A stretch of 12,819 nt of DNA. Origin: a bacterium. GTDB taxonomy: Bacteria; Babelota; Babeliae; Babelales; CAIQNR01. The translations under genes were made by a program, and so were the position numbers. The stretch's first letter is position 1. Each line of letters starts with the position of its first letter. The stretch covers positions 1 to 12,819 of the forward strand of contig CANNBR010000021.1 of assembly GCA_947502805.1 (NCBI GenBank), written 5' to 3'. This document shows, piece by piece, positions 5,542 through 12,819 of the stretch. The notes beneath the pieces were generated by a model. It did no database searches and had not been told where the DNA came from. It saw only the letters and a program-made list of their open reading frames with translations.

Positions 5542-5569
5542 ATAGTAAACCAAATTAGTTTAAAGTCAA
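5542..5569 (-). promoter_or_regulatory. Promoter of the 127-aa gene
   Basis: On the minus strand TTGACT (5569-5564), a 16-nt spacer and TACTAT (5547-5542) form a sigma-70-type promoter. The -35 extends to TTGACTTTAAA, the same extended word as in the two promoters at 4192-4221 and 4950-4979 (TTGAYTTYAAA). Confidence 0.55.
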
Positions 5570-5635
5570 CAATAGTTTGATTAGAAGCTGTTATTCGATA
5601 GGCTTACTACTGTTTAAACCGAGCCTGAGCTTAAA

Positions 5636-7051
5636 TTAAAAGGCGACACCAGCGGATAACCAGACTCCCCAGGTTGAAAGGACATCAGTATCATTGTGAG
5701 GAATTTCAACAACTGCTCCGATATTAAAAGTATTATCGCATGAATTAGTAAATCGCTTAATGCCTAGTGACCCGTATACTTTATGAGTAGTGCTGGCAGT
5801 ACTTTGCCCTGAGTAAAGGTTGAGGTCGCTTTGCACAATGGGGACAAAGGTTGGATCGTCAGGGCCTTGATTTGCAATGGTACTGGTACTTGCCGATGTG
5901 TTAATAGTTGACCCTGCAATGCCATATTCAGCTACCCAATTTTTATTAAATATTCGGCATCGCTCACCCTTATTAGCCCAGAGTCCATAGCCCAATTCGG
6001 CTTCAAACCAGTTTTTGGTAAAACGGAGCCCGGTTCCAAAATCCATAACATTATGAGGGTGTATGCGAACTTTATGCGTTAAAATATTTACTCCAGGAAT
6101 AAGCGTGTTGGTAGGGTCATTTTGTTTGCGTAGGAGCATGAATCTACTCCATTGCTTGCCATAAAGATCAAAAGTTCTGAACTGATGATTTTTAATGAGG
6201 AAGATATTTTCAAAATTTATGGTGCCAGCTAAGGTATAATCTTCACTTTTTCGATTTAAAGGGAATTGAAATGAAATTCCAGAAACGATTCCAAAATGAC
6301 CATTATAGCCACTTTGTGCCGCAAAAATGTATGTATTGGAAGGTTTTTTTGTGCAAGGAAGGGTGATAGCTGTGTAGGTAGCAACTTGTGCCCGTGGGGT
6401 TGATATAAAAGTAGTATTAATCCCAATACGTATTTCAGAAAGGCGATTTTGAGTAGTAGAGCCATTTGATTTGTAAAAAGCCCATTCAGGGTTGTTAAAG
6501 GCGGTAAGAATATCATGGACCGGTGCAGTGGTAGGTCCGGCACCTGTCACATTGTCTTGGCTTAGCCCCCAGTTGTTTTTTACTGCGTTAAAAGATGCAG
6601 TAATAAAGGCGCACCAGTCTTGAAAAAGTTTGAATCCAGCGATCGATCCACAGTTAAGGAAATTCCCTAAGTAGCGACGACCTTCAAGGGTAAAACCTGT
6701 TTGTGTTTGTGTGGGGCTAATTCTAAGAACCCCGTTAAAGTTTACTGGTAATTGCAGCCAGTAAGGCAAAACATCGCGATTAAGTGCGGTGGTGTTTACC
6801 AAAAGTTGTGTTCTATTGGAGGGTAAAAAATAGGCCTGGATGTTGTCAGCATGGGTTGATTCTTGGTGATAAACAGCAAGGTCGAATGCATTTCTCTTTT
6901 CTTTGTCATAAAAGAGGTTGTGCCAGACTGCTTGTTTGAGGCAGAGATTCTGTTGACCAGGTCTAGTGAATAAAAATGTTTGACTGTTCTTTGGTATTTC
7001 TGCCTGCAGTGCAAAAAAACAAAGCATCAGGGAGGTGGTAACTTTTTTCAT
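5636..7051 (-). CDS. Putative outer-membrane beta-barrel protein
   Basis: The 471-aa product has a signal peptide at residues 1-17 (MKKVTTSLMLCFFALQA). The mature part contains many alternating, glycine- and aromatic-rich strands such as NVMDFGTGLRFTKNWFEAEL and HKVYGSLGIKRF, and the last strand ends in a C-terminal Phe (GVWLSAGVAF), the usual signal for BAM-dependent barrel assembly. AAAGGAAG precedes the ATG. The promoter at 7089-7117 overlaps the end of ftsI, so the gene is probably transcribed alone. Ligand or transport role is not evident. The call rests on overall pattern, since no porin family motif was recognised. Confidence 0.72.
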   Translation of the reverse strand: MKKVTTSLMLCFFALQAEIPKNSQTFLFTRPGQQNLCLKQAVWHNLFYDKEKRNAFDLAVYHQESTHADNIQAYFLPSNRTQLLVNTTALNRDVLPYWLQLPVNFNGVLRISPTQTQTGFTLEGRRYLGNFLNCGSIAGFKLFQDWCAFITASFNAVKNNWGLSQDNVTGAGPTTAPVHDILTAFNNPEWAFYKSNGSTTQNRLSEIRIGINTTFISTPRAQVATYTAITLPCTKKPSNTYIFAAQSGYNGHFGIVSGISFQFPLNRKSEDYTLAGTINFENIFLIKNHQFRTFDLYGKQWSRFMLLRKQNDPTNTLIPGVNILTHKVRIHPHNVMDFGTGLRFTKNWFEAELGYGLWANKGERCRIFNKNWVAEYGIAGSTINTSASTSTIANQGPDDPTFVPIVQSDLNLYSGQSTASTTHKVYGSLGIKRFTNSCDNTFNIGAVVEIPHNDTDVLSTWGVWLSAGVAF

Positions 7052-7088
7052 TGATTCTTCCTTTTTTTCCTAAAGTAGATTGCATTTG

Positions 7089-7117
7089 ATTCTAAAATAG
7101 GCTTGACACAAAGACAA
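7089..7117 (-). promoter_or_regulatory. Promoter of the outer-membrane protein gene
   Basis: On the minus strand TTGTCT (7117-7112), a 17-nt spacer and TAGAAT (7094-7089) form a good sigma-70-type promoter. The inferred start lies near 7082, about 31 nt before the ATG at 7051. The -35 box begins 9 nt beyond the ftsI stop codon. Confidence 0.6.
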
Positions 7118-7126
7118 GTTTGCCTT

Positions 7127-8761
7127 TTACCAAACCTTATCATGCATAATGGTTTTCTCTGCAATACGCTCAAAAAGGGGAGCTGCAACGGTTGCAGCAT
7201 AAAGGTTATGGCGAGGAGATTCTTTAACAAAACAGGCGATTACACGTTTGTAGTTCCCTCTTTCGATGATTCCCACAAAACCATATAAATTTTTATGGGG
7301 ATTGTATTGTCCATGTTCAAGTAAGTTTGCGGTACTTGTTTTCCCCATAGTTTTGTAGCCTTGTACCTGTGCATATTTTCCTGTTCCTTTGAGAGATGTT
7401 TCTTCCAGGATAGTGCGCATGATATTGATCGACTCAGATGAATAGATTTTTTCAGGTGGGGTAATGTGTTGGCCTTTTACAAGAATGGGGCTGATACGGT
7501 ATCCATCATTGGCAAAGGGGCAAAAGGCTGTTGCTAATTGAAGCAGGGTTGCAGTTACTTCGTATCCATAAGAAAGGGAAATGACTGACTGTTTTGACCA
7601 GCGGTCCGGGTGCATTAAAAAGCCGCTTTGTTCTCCTGGGAATGTGATTCCTGTTTTTGTGCCAAAACCAAGTTTTTTATAGTGGTCATATAAGGGTGTT
7701 CCGAGCCGTTTAGCAATTTTTGCTACCCCAATATTGTTTGATTTTTCGATTACTTCTGAAAAAGTTAAAAGGCCAGCAACTGAACTTTCAACAGTGTTAA
7801 CTTTTCTACCTTCTACGTAAGCAGTTTTAACTCCTTCGCAATCAACTAATTCTTCGGAGGTTACTACTCCTTCATCTAGTGCGGCAAGCCCAAGGAATGC
7901 TTTAAACGCTGAGCCAAATTCATAGGATTCAGTAATAGCAACATTTTTTGTAATGGCTGCCGGGAGCGTTTGCGTATTGTTAGGATCAAAGGTTGGGTAG
8001 GTTGCCATTGCAAAAATTTCTCCTGAAGTTGGATCCATAACAATGGCAGCGCCTTGGGATACTTGGTATTTTTCGATGGTAGTGAGCAGTTCTTCTTGCA
8101 CTAAAAATTGAAGATCGCTATCGATTGTTAGCTCTATTGGTATTCCTTCACTTCCTTCTTTTGATGTTTGTTTTGAAAAATAAAAGAGCCCTGACCGAGC
8201 ATCTTTTTCTAGGATAGTGGTTGTTGGTGTTCCTGCTAATTGTTCATCAAAAAAGAGTTCAATACCAAAAAGACCTCGATTATCAGTATTAGTAATACCA
8301 GTAATACTTGCAGTGGCGTCGATAGGGTAAAAGCGGCTTGGTTCATAAAGAAAGTGAATATCTTCAGTGTTGCTTGACTTGATCATATGCTCTTCTTCGT
8401 CAGTGAGCCTTCGTTTAACATAGATAAAATAACTGTGCTGTTTTTCTTGAAGCCGCTTAAGTGCTGCAGGAAATTCTTTCTTTAAAAACTCAATAAGTTT
8501 TTGTTTGTCTTTAATTTTGTGGGGCATAATAAATGCAGAAAGCCGTTCTTTATTAAGCGCAACTGGTATGCCATTACGATCAAAAATGAGTGCTCGTGGT
8601 GGATAGGTGGTGAGGGTAAGGTAATACTGTTTATTGCCAAGATCATTAAAGAAGGCATGTTGGCTTATTTGTAATCCATATAAATGAATGGCTGAAATGC
8701 AAAACAAAATACAGAATAGAAAAAAAATACAGATGCCTCGAGGTTTACTAAGTGCCTTCAT
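7127..8761 (-). CDS. ftsI: Septal class B penicillin-binding protein (FtsI/PBP3-like transpeptidase)
   Basis: The 544-aa product should cross-link septal peptidoglycan as part of the FtsW-FtsI-FtsQLB complex. It has an N-terminal TM anchor (about 9-31), a PBP dimerisation region (about 50-190, with PPRALIFDRNG and GLFGIELFFDEQLAG) and a transpeptidase domain (about 215-540) with AMATYPTFDPN. The catalytic motifs are S284-A-F-K287, S341-N-N and K474-T-S. The third is normally KTG; here Gly is replaced by Ser (AGT codon at 7334-7336). The first is usually preceded by PG, here FG. Its start overlaps the ftsL frame by 14 bp, implying translational coupling. Linkage to ftsL favours FtsI over the elongation enzyme PBP2. 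Length is normal for the family. Confidence 0.93.
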   Translation of the reverse strand: MKALSKPRGICIFFLFCILFCISAIHLYGLQISQHAFFNDLGNKQYYLTLTTYPPRALIFDRNGIPVALNKERLSAFIMPHKIKDKQKLIEFLKKEFPAALKRLQEKQHSYFIYVKRRLTDEEEHMIKSSNTEDIHFLYEPSRFYPIDATASITGITNTDNRGLFGIELFFDEQLAGTPTTTILEKDARSGLFYFSKQTSKEGSEGIPIELTIDSDLQFLVQEELLTTIEKYQVSQGAAIVMDPTSGEIFAMATYPTFDPNNTQTLPAAITKNVAITESYEFGSAFKAFLGLAALDEGVVTSEELVDCEGVKTAYVEGRKVNTVESSVAGLLTFSEVIEKSNNIGVAKIAKRLGTPLYDHYKKLGFGTKTGITFPGEQSGFLMHPDRWSKQSVISLSYGYEVTATLLQLATAFCPFANDGYRISPILVKGQHITPPEKIYSSESINIMRTILEETSLKGTGKYAQVQGYKTMGKTSTANLLEHGQYNPHKNLYGFVGIIERGNYKRVIACFVKESPRHNLYAATVAAPLFERIAEKTIMHDKVW

Positions 8762-9041
8762 GTAAGGCCATTTCGTTTTTTGGAAGGTGTTTAAGGTTTT
8801 TTAAAAAGAGTGGCTGCATGCCTAATTGATTGCTGGCAAATGTTTTAATTTTTTGATGATTTTGAAGTGCATGAAGATTGTTTGTCAAAATTTGTTTTTT
8901 TGTTTTTAATTCTTTGAATCTTTGTTCGTAGGTTTGTTTCTTGTAAGATAATTTTACTAACCGACTTTGTTTATCGATCTGAAATCCGATAAAAAAAAGG
9001 TGAGCAGAAATAAAAAGAATAATAAATGTTCGCTTTTTCAT
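8748..9041 (-). CDS. ftsL: FtsL-like divisome protein
   Basis: The 97-aa product has the FtsL layout: a short basic N-terminus (MKKR), one TM helix (about 5-21), a periplasmic coiled coil (about 25-60) and a C-terminal ASNQLGMQPL stretch typical of FtsL/DivIC-type proteins. Its place directly before and overlapping ftsI is the classical order. It would link FtsI and FtsQ in the divisome. I use ATG 9041; a GTG at 9053 in the same frame adds only four residues, and neither has a clear Shine-Dalgarno sequence. No mraW/rsmH gene lies upstream; the next gene is divergent. Confidence 0.83.
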   Translation of the reverse strand: MKKRTFIILFISAHLFFIGFQIDKQSRLVKLSYKKQTYEQRFKELKTKKQILTNNLHALQNHQKIKTFASNQLGMQPLFLKNLKHLPKNEMALHEGT

Positions 9042-9083
9042 ATTTTTGACCACTAGTTATTTGAACTCTAACACACGAGTATT

Positions 9084-9113
9084 ACCATATCGTTTTTAGG
9101 TTAAAAAAATCAA
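9084..9113 (-). promoter_or_regulatory. Likely promoter of ftsL-ftsI
   Basis: On the minus strand TTGATT (9113-9108), an 18-nt spacer and TATGGT (9089-9084) form a plausible sigma-70-type promoter; the -10 is weak. The sequence after the -35 (TTTTTAA) partly recalls the TTGAYTTYAAA word of the other promoters here. The inferred leader is about 36 nt. Confidence 0.42.
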
Positions 9114-9178
9114 ATGAGTTGGATTGTGTATAACCAGAAATTAAAAGAAGAGTGAAGCGCTAAGGCTAATTATGCTGG
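9114..9178 (+). pseudogene. Possible decayed relative of the SAxAKAKA micro-ORFs
   Basis: A frame starting at ATG 9114 reads MSWIVYNQKLKEE and then TGA (9153-9155), and directly after the stop the same frame reads SAKANYAGVKY. The order of charged residues followed by SAKAN mirrors the end of micro-ORF 2 (KRKKSATAKAKANF), and the bases GCTAAGGCTAA are identical. It lies on the plus strand upstream of the Lys-rich protein gene. The match is short and may be chance. Confidence 0.2.
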
Positions 9179-9187
9179 AGTAAAATA

Positions 9188-9217
9188 TTGCTTTACGTTT
9201 TTAGTCTTTGTTACAAT
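9188..9217 (+). promoter_or_regulatory. Likely promoter of the Lys-rich coiled-coil gene
   Basis: TTGCTT (9188-9193), an 18-nt spacer and TACAAT (9212-9217) form a plausible sigma-70-type promoter. The inferred start, near 9224, gives a leader of about 69 nt before ATG 9293. It diverges from the ftsL promoter. Confidence 0.42.
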
Positions 9218-9292
9218 TTGCAGATATCAATAAATTGTTAAAAAGGATCCGCTACTAATAAGGTTACGGTGGATTTTAAGAAGGAGAGTAAA

Positions 9293-10705
9293 ATGAACGA
9301 AAAAAGAATACTGATTGCTGTATTGATAAGTATGGCATTCCAAGCTGAAGCGGTAAGATCAACATTACGAAATATAGATGATACTGATACAGTAGCGGAT
9401 AATAAAAAAGCTAAAGACAAAGCTAAAGAGCGTAAAGATAAAAAAGCTAAAGACAAAGCTAAAGATCGTAAAAAAGAAGATGATAAAGGAAAACGTTCAT
9501 ACAGGAATGATGGAGTTGAACAAACTGAAAATAAATTAGATACACTTGCATCAGTAAATAAAGAAGAGCATGACAAAGCACGAGTAGCACGCAATAAACG
9601 TAAAGAAGACAATAAAGAAGACAATAAAGATAAAAAAGAAGATAAAAATAAAAAGAAATCAAAAGGTATGAGCAATGCTGATAAGCGTGATGAAAAGAAA
9701 CATAAAGATGAAAAAAAACAAGAAGAAGTACGTAATAAAAAAATATCTGGATTAGAAAAAGACATTAAAGAAATTGAAAAAACAATTGATGGTCTTGAAG
9801 ATAAAAAATCTGATGCGATAAGCGATGATAAAAAAAGTTATAAGGGTCACGTTATTAACCATGAATCAGTCAAGGTTGATCATCTTACTAAAGAGATAAA
9901 AGATCAGAAAAAGATATTGTCTACTAAAGAAGAATCTCTTTTAAAACTTTCTGATGAAACTAGAGAAGATAAACGAGATAAATATTACGCTCTAACTGAT
10001 ACTGCAAATACTCTTGAAAAAACACAAAGAGTTTTACGAGACAAACTTGAAAGAGTAAAGAATTCAATAAAGACATTACGCTCAGAAGAACTTAAAGGTA
10101 AAAATGCATTAAAAGACGATAAGCCTACCTATGAAGATCATCTTACAAAAAAACGTGATGCTGAAACACATAAAGATTCAGCAGCAGTTGATAAACATTC
10201 AAAAGCACTTTTCATTATAGGATCTGATGAAATGAAAGTATTGCTTACAACAGAAAAAGACGTTCGCAAAGATCTTGATGACGTAAGAAAAAAGATGAAT
10301 GACAATGTTAAAGATCGTGAAAAAGCAGCAAAAGAAGCTGGTATCAAATTCAGTTCTAGAGAAGAACAATCTGACAAAAAAATTGATCAAATGATCAAAG
10401 ACGATGTTAGCCCTAAAGAAAACTATCGCACACTTACTGAAACAGCTGCGAAGATTAAAGATAGAAAAGAAGATCTTGATGTAATGGGCAAAAAAGATAT
10501 GAGCATGAGAAGACCTACTATTGAAGAAGATGTCGATTATGTTAATGAAACTTCATCTAAACCTGTGAAGAAAAAATACGACAATAAGAAGAAAAAGGAT
10601 TCATCATCTTCTAAGCCTATGAAGAAAAAAGACAATAAGGTATCTGAAGATAAGACTGTTAGAAGAGGAAGACTTATGAGTAATTCTGATGAAGACAAAG
10701 CATAG
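9293..10705 (+). CDS. Secreted, highly charged Lys-rich coiled-coil protein, unknown function
   Basis: The 470-aa product has a signal peptide at residues 1-20 (MNEKRILIAVLISMAFQAEA). The remainder is dominated by Lys, Asp and Glu. It has a near-exact 12-residue tandem duplication KKAKDKAKERKD/KKAKDKAKDRKK at 38-61, long heptad-like helices (about 150-350, for example ISGLEKDIKEIEKTIDGLED) and a C-terminal Lys/Ser-rich tail with two PVKKK/PMKKK-type words. AAGGAG lies 6 nt before ATG 9293, so I prefer it to a GTG at 9269 that would put charged residues before the signal peptide. It sits alone on the plus strand and shares a terminator with bamA. A long periplasmic or exported coiled-coil fibre is plausible. 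The base composition partly dictates the residues, but the length, ribosome site and signal peptide argue for a real gene. Confidence 0.82.
   Translation: MNEKRILIAVLISMAFQAEAVRSTLRNIDDTDTVADNKKAKDKAKERKDKKAKDKAKDRKKEDDKGKRSYRNDGVEQTENKLDTLASVNKEEHDKARVARNKRKEDNKEDNKDKKEDKNKKKSKGMSNADKRDEKKHKDEKKQEEVRNKKISGLEKDIKEIEKTIDGLEDKKSDAISDDKKSYKGHVINHESVKVDHLTKEIKDQKKILSTKEESLLKLSDETREDKRDKYYALTDTANTLEKTQRVLRDKLERVKNSIKTLRSEELKGKNALKDDKPTYEDHLTKKRDAETHKDSAAVDKHSKALFIIGSDEMKVLLTTEKDVRKDLDDVRKKMNDNVKDREKAAKEAGIKFSSREEQSDKKIDQMIKDDVSPKENYRTLTETAAKIKDRKEDLDVMGKKDMSMRRPTIEEDVDYVNETSSKPVKKKYDNKKKKDSSSSKPMKKKDNKVSEDKTVRRGRLMSNSDEDKA
9404..9475. repeat. 36-bp in-frame tandem duplication (AKDKAK units)
   Basis: Units at 9404-9439 and 9440-9475 are almost identical and each encodes 12 residues, KKAKDKAKERKD and KKAKDKAKDRKK. 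It is the second in-frame tandem repeat in a gap-free coding region of a secreted protein after that at 3839-3946. Confidence 0.85.
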
Positions 10706-10738
10706 TTGGTAAGTTTACCGCCAACATTAAAAAAGAAA

Positions 10739-10768
10739 AAAGGGCTTTGGGTAAAACCAAGGCCCTTT
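10739..10768. terminator. Bidirectional terminator between convergent genes
   Basis: A 12-bp stem with one wobble pair (10739-10750 with 10757-10768, core AAAGGGC and GCCCTTT) surrounds a GTAAAA loop. The plus strand continues AAGTTTTT, and the minus strand continues with T-rich TTTCTTTTTT, so it can end both the Lys-rich gene transcript and the bamA transcript. It lies 33 bp after one stop codon and 6 bp after the other. Confidence 0.9.
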
Positions 10769-10774
10769 AAGTTT

Positions 10775-12819
10775 TTAGAAGTCGTAATAACCAGAGAATT
10801 GTACTTCACTTAAAGATTCGCCTTTTCGGCGATCAAGTTTAAAGCCCCAATCAACACGAATCGGTTGTGGTTCGATAAGTCTGATTCCAAGACCAATACA
10901 GTGGCGGTAATCAAAAGAGTTATTCTTCAAATGATTAGCTCTGATTGAGCGTGAGTCTGGAGTGTCCCAACCTGAACCGCCATCATAAAAGACACAGCCT
11001 TTCATGGTTAGGCTTGAAGTGACTGGGAAAATAAGTTCAAGGTTAAGGAACATTGATTTTTTACCACCGATAGATTCACCTTGCCAGTCTTCATTCATAA
11101 CAAGATCAGTGGTGTACCACATAGGGCTAATTTGACCGAATCTCCAAGCGCGTACACTTGCAGGGCCACCAATACTAAAGAGTTCGCGGTAAGGAATAGT
11201 TTTTTTATTAAGTGAATGGAGAAAACCTCCATGAATATGACTATGGAACACTAGTTGATAGTCTCCAATAATTGAAGTGTACCAGTGAGCATCGCCTTCT
11301 ATTTTGTAGAAACCAATTATGTTATCGCCAAGACTAGGAACAGCAAACTTTGAAGTTATATCCCATTTGTAGCCGTCAGTAATATGCATGTGGTGGTTAA
11401 GTGTGTTTTGTTTTATAGCCATTTGAAAGAAGGCAAATTTTCCTCCCAAGAATCGCTCATCAAGAATGAGTTGGTATTCTGCTTCATCAAGAGGATTTGA
11501 GTTAATCGCAGCTTTTGGTGCTGCGCCAAGGTGGTCAATATTTTGAAATCCTGTTTCAAATAAGAAAACAGTATTATCAAGTTTTTTTGCTGCAAATCCG
11601 AGATTTAATGATGCTCCCAGTTGTTTTTCCCCAACAGTTCCTACAACTTTTTTGATTTCGTTATAGCTTGTGTGGTTAAAAAATGCATCGAAACCAACAC
11701 GGACCGGCTTATCGCAAAACCATGGCTCTGCAAAACTAAGGTTAAATGCTTTTTCCTCAGAAGACATACGGCCAACAATTTGCGCAAAGAGCCCTTTACC
11801 AAACAGGTTGCGGTCAGACATGGAAAGTTCTCCCATCACACCAGTGTTTGATGAGTCAAGACGAGTTGGGCTTCCACCATAACTTGTTTTCCATTCAAAG
11901 CGTCCGGTTTTTATTTCTTTAACAAGAAGGTCGAGGTCTGCAGTGTCTTCATCTAAACGGTTAATTTTCCAGTTAACACCTTCTTTAAGGTCAAAGTATC
12001 CAAGTTGTGCAACACGATTTTTTGATTCTTCCATGTTTGGGGTTGTTAAAAGGTCCCCTTCTTCAATAATGAGTTGGCGGCGAATAATTTTATCGCGACC
12101 TTTTTCGTTACCAAAAATATTAATTCGATTTACGTGTACTGTGTTTCCAGGATGTGAAAAAAAGGTGATAGCAACTGTTTTGTTTTCGTCGTCTGGTTCA
12201 ATAGAAGGATCGATATCAGCATAGATGTATCCTTGTGCTCCCCAGCGAGTGCGTAACTGGTCTATAGAAAAACGTACGAGTTCTTTTGAATAGAGTTGGC
12301 CGGCACGCAGTGGAATAATTTCAAGAAGTTTTTCTTCTGAAATGAGATCGTTGCCAGGAGCTTTAACGCTGGAAATAGTGTAAAGATCCCCTTCTTGAAT
12401 AACGAAGGTGACAGTAATTTCCTTTTTCTTATTATTGAAATCTATGTTTGCGGTTGGAACTTTTGCATGAAGGTAGCCGTTACTTTGATAAAAGCGCTCT
12501 AAGCTATCACGATCTTGTTCAACAGCAAGAGAGTTGTAGGTTCCTGCTCTATCAAGAATGCCCATAATCCAATCTTCACGAGTAAAGAGGAGTGAGCGAA
12601 GTTTTTTTCCACTGAAATTATTATTGCCTTCAAATCGTACTTTTTTTACGAGCGCAATTGAGCCTTCAGTGATAGTAAAGATAACGGTACCTTTGTCTTC
12701 AGCATCAACCTCAAGAGAAGGGATAATTTTTGTAAAGTGATAATTTTTTTCTGCATAAAATCTTTGCAAAGCGATAGCATATTTTTTGAGTTCATGGGGC
12801 TCTACTGCTAAAAGTTGTT
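10775..12819 (-). CDS. bamA: Outer-membrane protein assembly factor BamA (Omp85), N-terminus outside the window
   Basis: BamA folds and inserts beta-barrel proteins into the outer membrane. The frame is open to the right edge: the codons upstream of the TTG at 12769 read QLLAVEPHELKKYAIA, which continues a POTRA helix, so the true start lies beyond 12819. Visible are the end of one POTRA (to ITEGSIALV), then three more beginning near VKKVRFEGN, YTISSVKAPGN and VHVNRINIFGN, each with the typical loop GN and EG turns. The 16-strand barrel follows from about KTGRFEWKTSYGG. The loop-6 motif, usually VRGF, here reads SVRAWRFG (about 11131-11172), keeping the Arg but with Ala for Gly. The last residue is Phe (GYYDF), as expected. 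The gene ends its transcription unit; the usual skp/lpxD partners are not downstream. Confidence 0.95.
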   Translation of the reverse strand, partial: QLLAVEPHELKKYAIALQRFYAEKNYHFTKIIPSLEVDAEDKGTVIFTITEGSIALVKKVRFEGNNNFSGKKLRSLLFTREDWIMGILDRAGTYNSLAVEQDRDSLERFYQSNGYLHAKVPTANIDFNNKKKEITVTFVIQEGDLYTISSVKAPGNDLISEEKLLEIIPLRAGQLYSKELVRFSIDQLRTRWGAQGYIYADIDPSIEPDDENKTVAITFFSHPGNTVHVNRINIFGNEKGRDKIIRRQLIIEEGDLLTTPNMEESKNRVAQLGYFDLKEGVNWKINRLDEDTADLDLLVKEIKTGRFEWKTSYGGSPTRLDSSNTGVMGELSMSDRNLFGKGLFAQIVGRMSSEEKAFNLSFAEPWFCDKPVRVGFDAFFNHTSYNEIKKVVGTVGEKQLGASLNLGFAAKKLDNTVFLFETGFQNIDHLGAAPKAAINSNPLDEAEYQLILDERFLGGKFAFFQMAIKQNTLNHHMHITDGYKWDITSKFAVPSLGDNIIGFYKIEGDAHWYTSIIGDYQLVFHSHIHGGFLHSLNKKTIPYRELFSIGGPASVRAWRFGQISPMWYTTDLVMNEDWQGESIGGKKSMFLNLELIFPVTSSLTMKGCVFYDGGSGWDTPDSRSIRANHLKNNSFDYRHCIGLGIRLIEPQPIRVDWGFKLDRRKGESLSEVQFSGYYDF

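Noticed and set aside
5590..5635. GGCT/AGCC pairing and a GTTTAAAC palindrome after the outer-membrane protein gene, as a terminator
   Set aside because: The stem is short with a large loop and has no T-run on the minus strand.
9238..9765. 175-codon minus-strand frame opposite the Lys-rich gene
   Set aside because: It is a Ser/Leu/Phe-rich mirror of Lys/Glu/Asp codons on the other strand; the plus-strand frame has the ribosome site and signal peptide.
11943..12224. Plus-strand frames antisense to bamA (93, 76 and 70 codons in the 11621-12224 area)
   Set aside because: They are fully inside bamA on the opposite strand and lack ribosome sites; bamA is clearly the coding frame.
1..12819. CRISPR array, tRNA genes, integrase or transposase genes
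   Set aside because: No regularly spaced repeats, no cloverleaf with a CCA-type end and no recombinase motifs were seen on either strand.

Overview
The window looks like the chromosome of a low-GC, Gram-negative bacterium with a host-associated lifestyle. It encodes BamA and another apparent outer-membrane beta-barrel, an FtsL/FtsI septal pair, and several signal-peptide-bearing proteins of no recognised family. The style (short Ig-like secreted proteins, lysine-rich or acidic low-complexity secreted proteins, a barrel ending in Phe) resembles Candidatus Dependentiae (TM6/Babeliae). That assignment is inference at moderate confidence; other intracellular lineages are possible.

Layout. Positions 1-625 carry no convincing gene. 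They hold a large imperfect inverted repeat (two head-to-head copies of a dispersed element, 24-279), then a GC-rich, hairpin-rich block (about 320-540) ending at a terminator-like hairpin near 601-619, which may be an unidentified structured RNA. A SPOUT/TrmH-family RNA 2'-O-methyltransferase follows on the minus strand (626-1357). Upstream of it, reading leftwards from 4148, is a probable operon of three secreted proteins: a His-rich Big-like protein with an acidic tail, a 163-aa protein and a 169-aa protein with an Asp/Ser tail. Two micro-ORFs with matching C-terminal peptides (K/R-rich, then SAxAKAKA) sit in its gaps, and a strong terminator lies at 1380-1406. Two more small secreted or membrane proteins follow as separate units (4417-4911 and 5111-5494), each with its own promoter and terminator. 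Then come an outer-membrane protein (5636-7051), ftsI and ftsL (7127-9041, overlapping by 14 bp), a plus-strand secreted Lys-rich coiled-coil protein (9293-10705), and bamA (minus strand, running off the right edge). The last two genes converge on a shared bidirectional terminator.

How the parts relate. FtsL and FtsI act in septal peptidoglycan synthesis, and BamA would insert barrels such as the 5636-7051 product. The secreted proteins share signal peptides, Shine-Dalgarno sequences and a recurrent promoter (TTGAYTTYAAA -35), and two of those promoters are nearly identical over 44 bp. The most unusual signals are the recurring SAxAKAKA micro-ORFs, the duplicated promoter block, the head-to-head repeat with the adjoining GC-rich block, and departures from canonical motifs in FtsI (KTS for KTG) and BamA (VRAW for VRGF).
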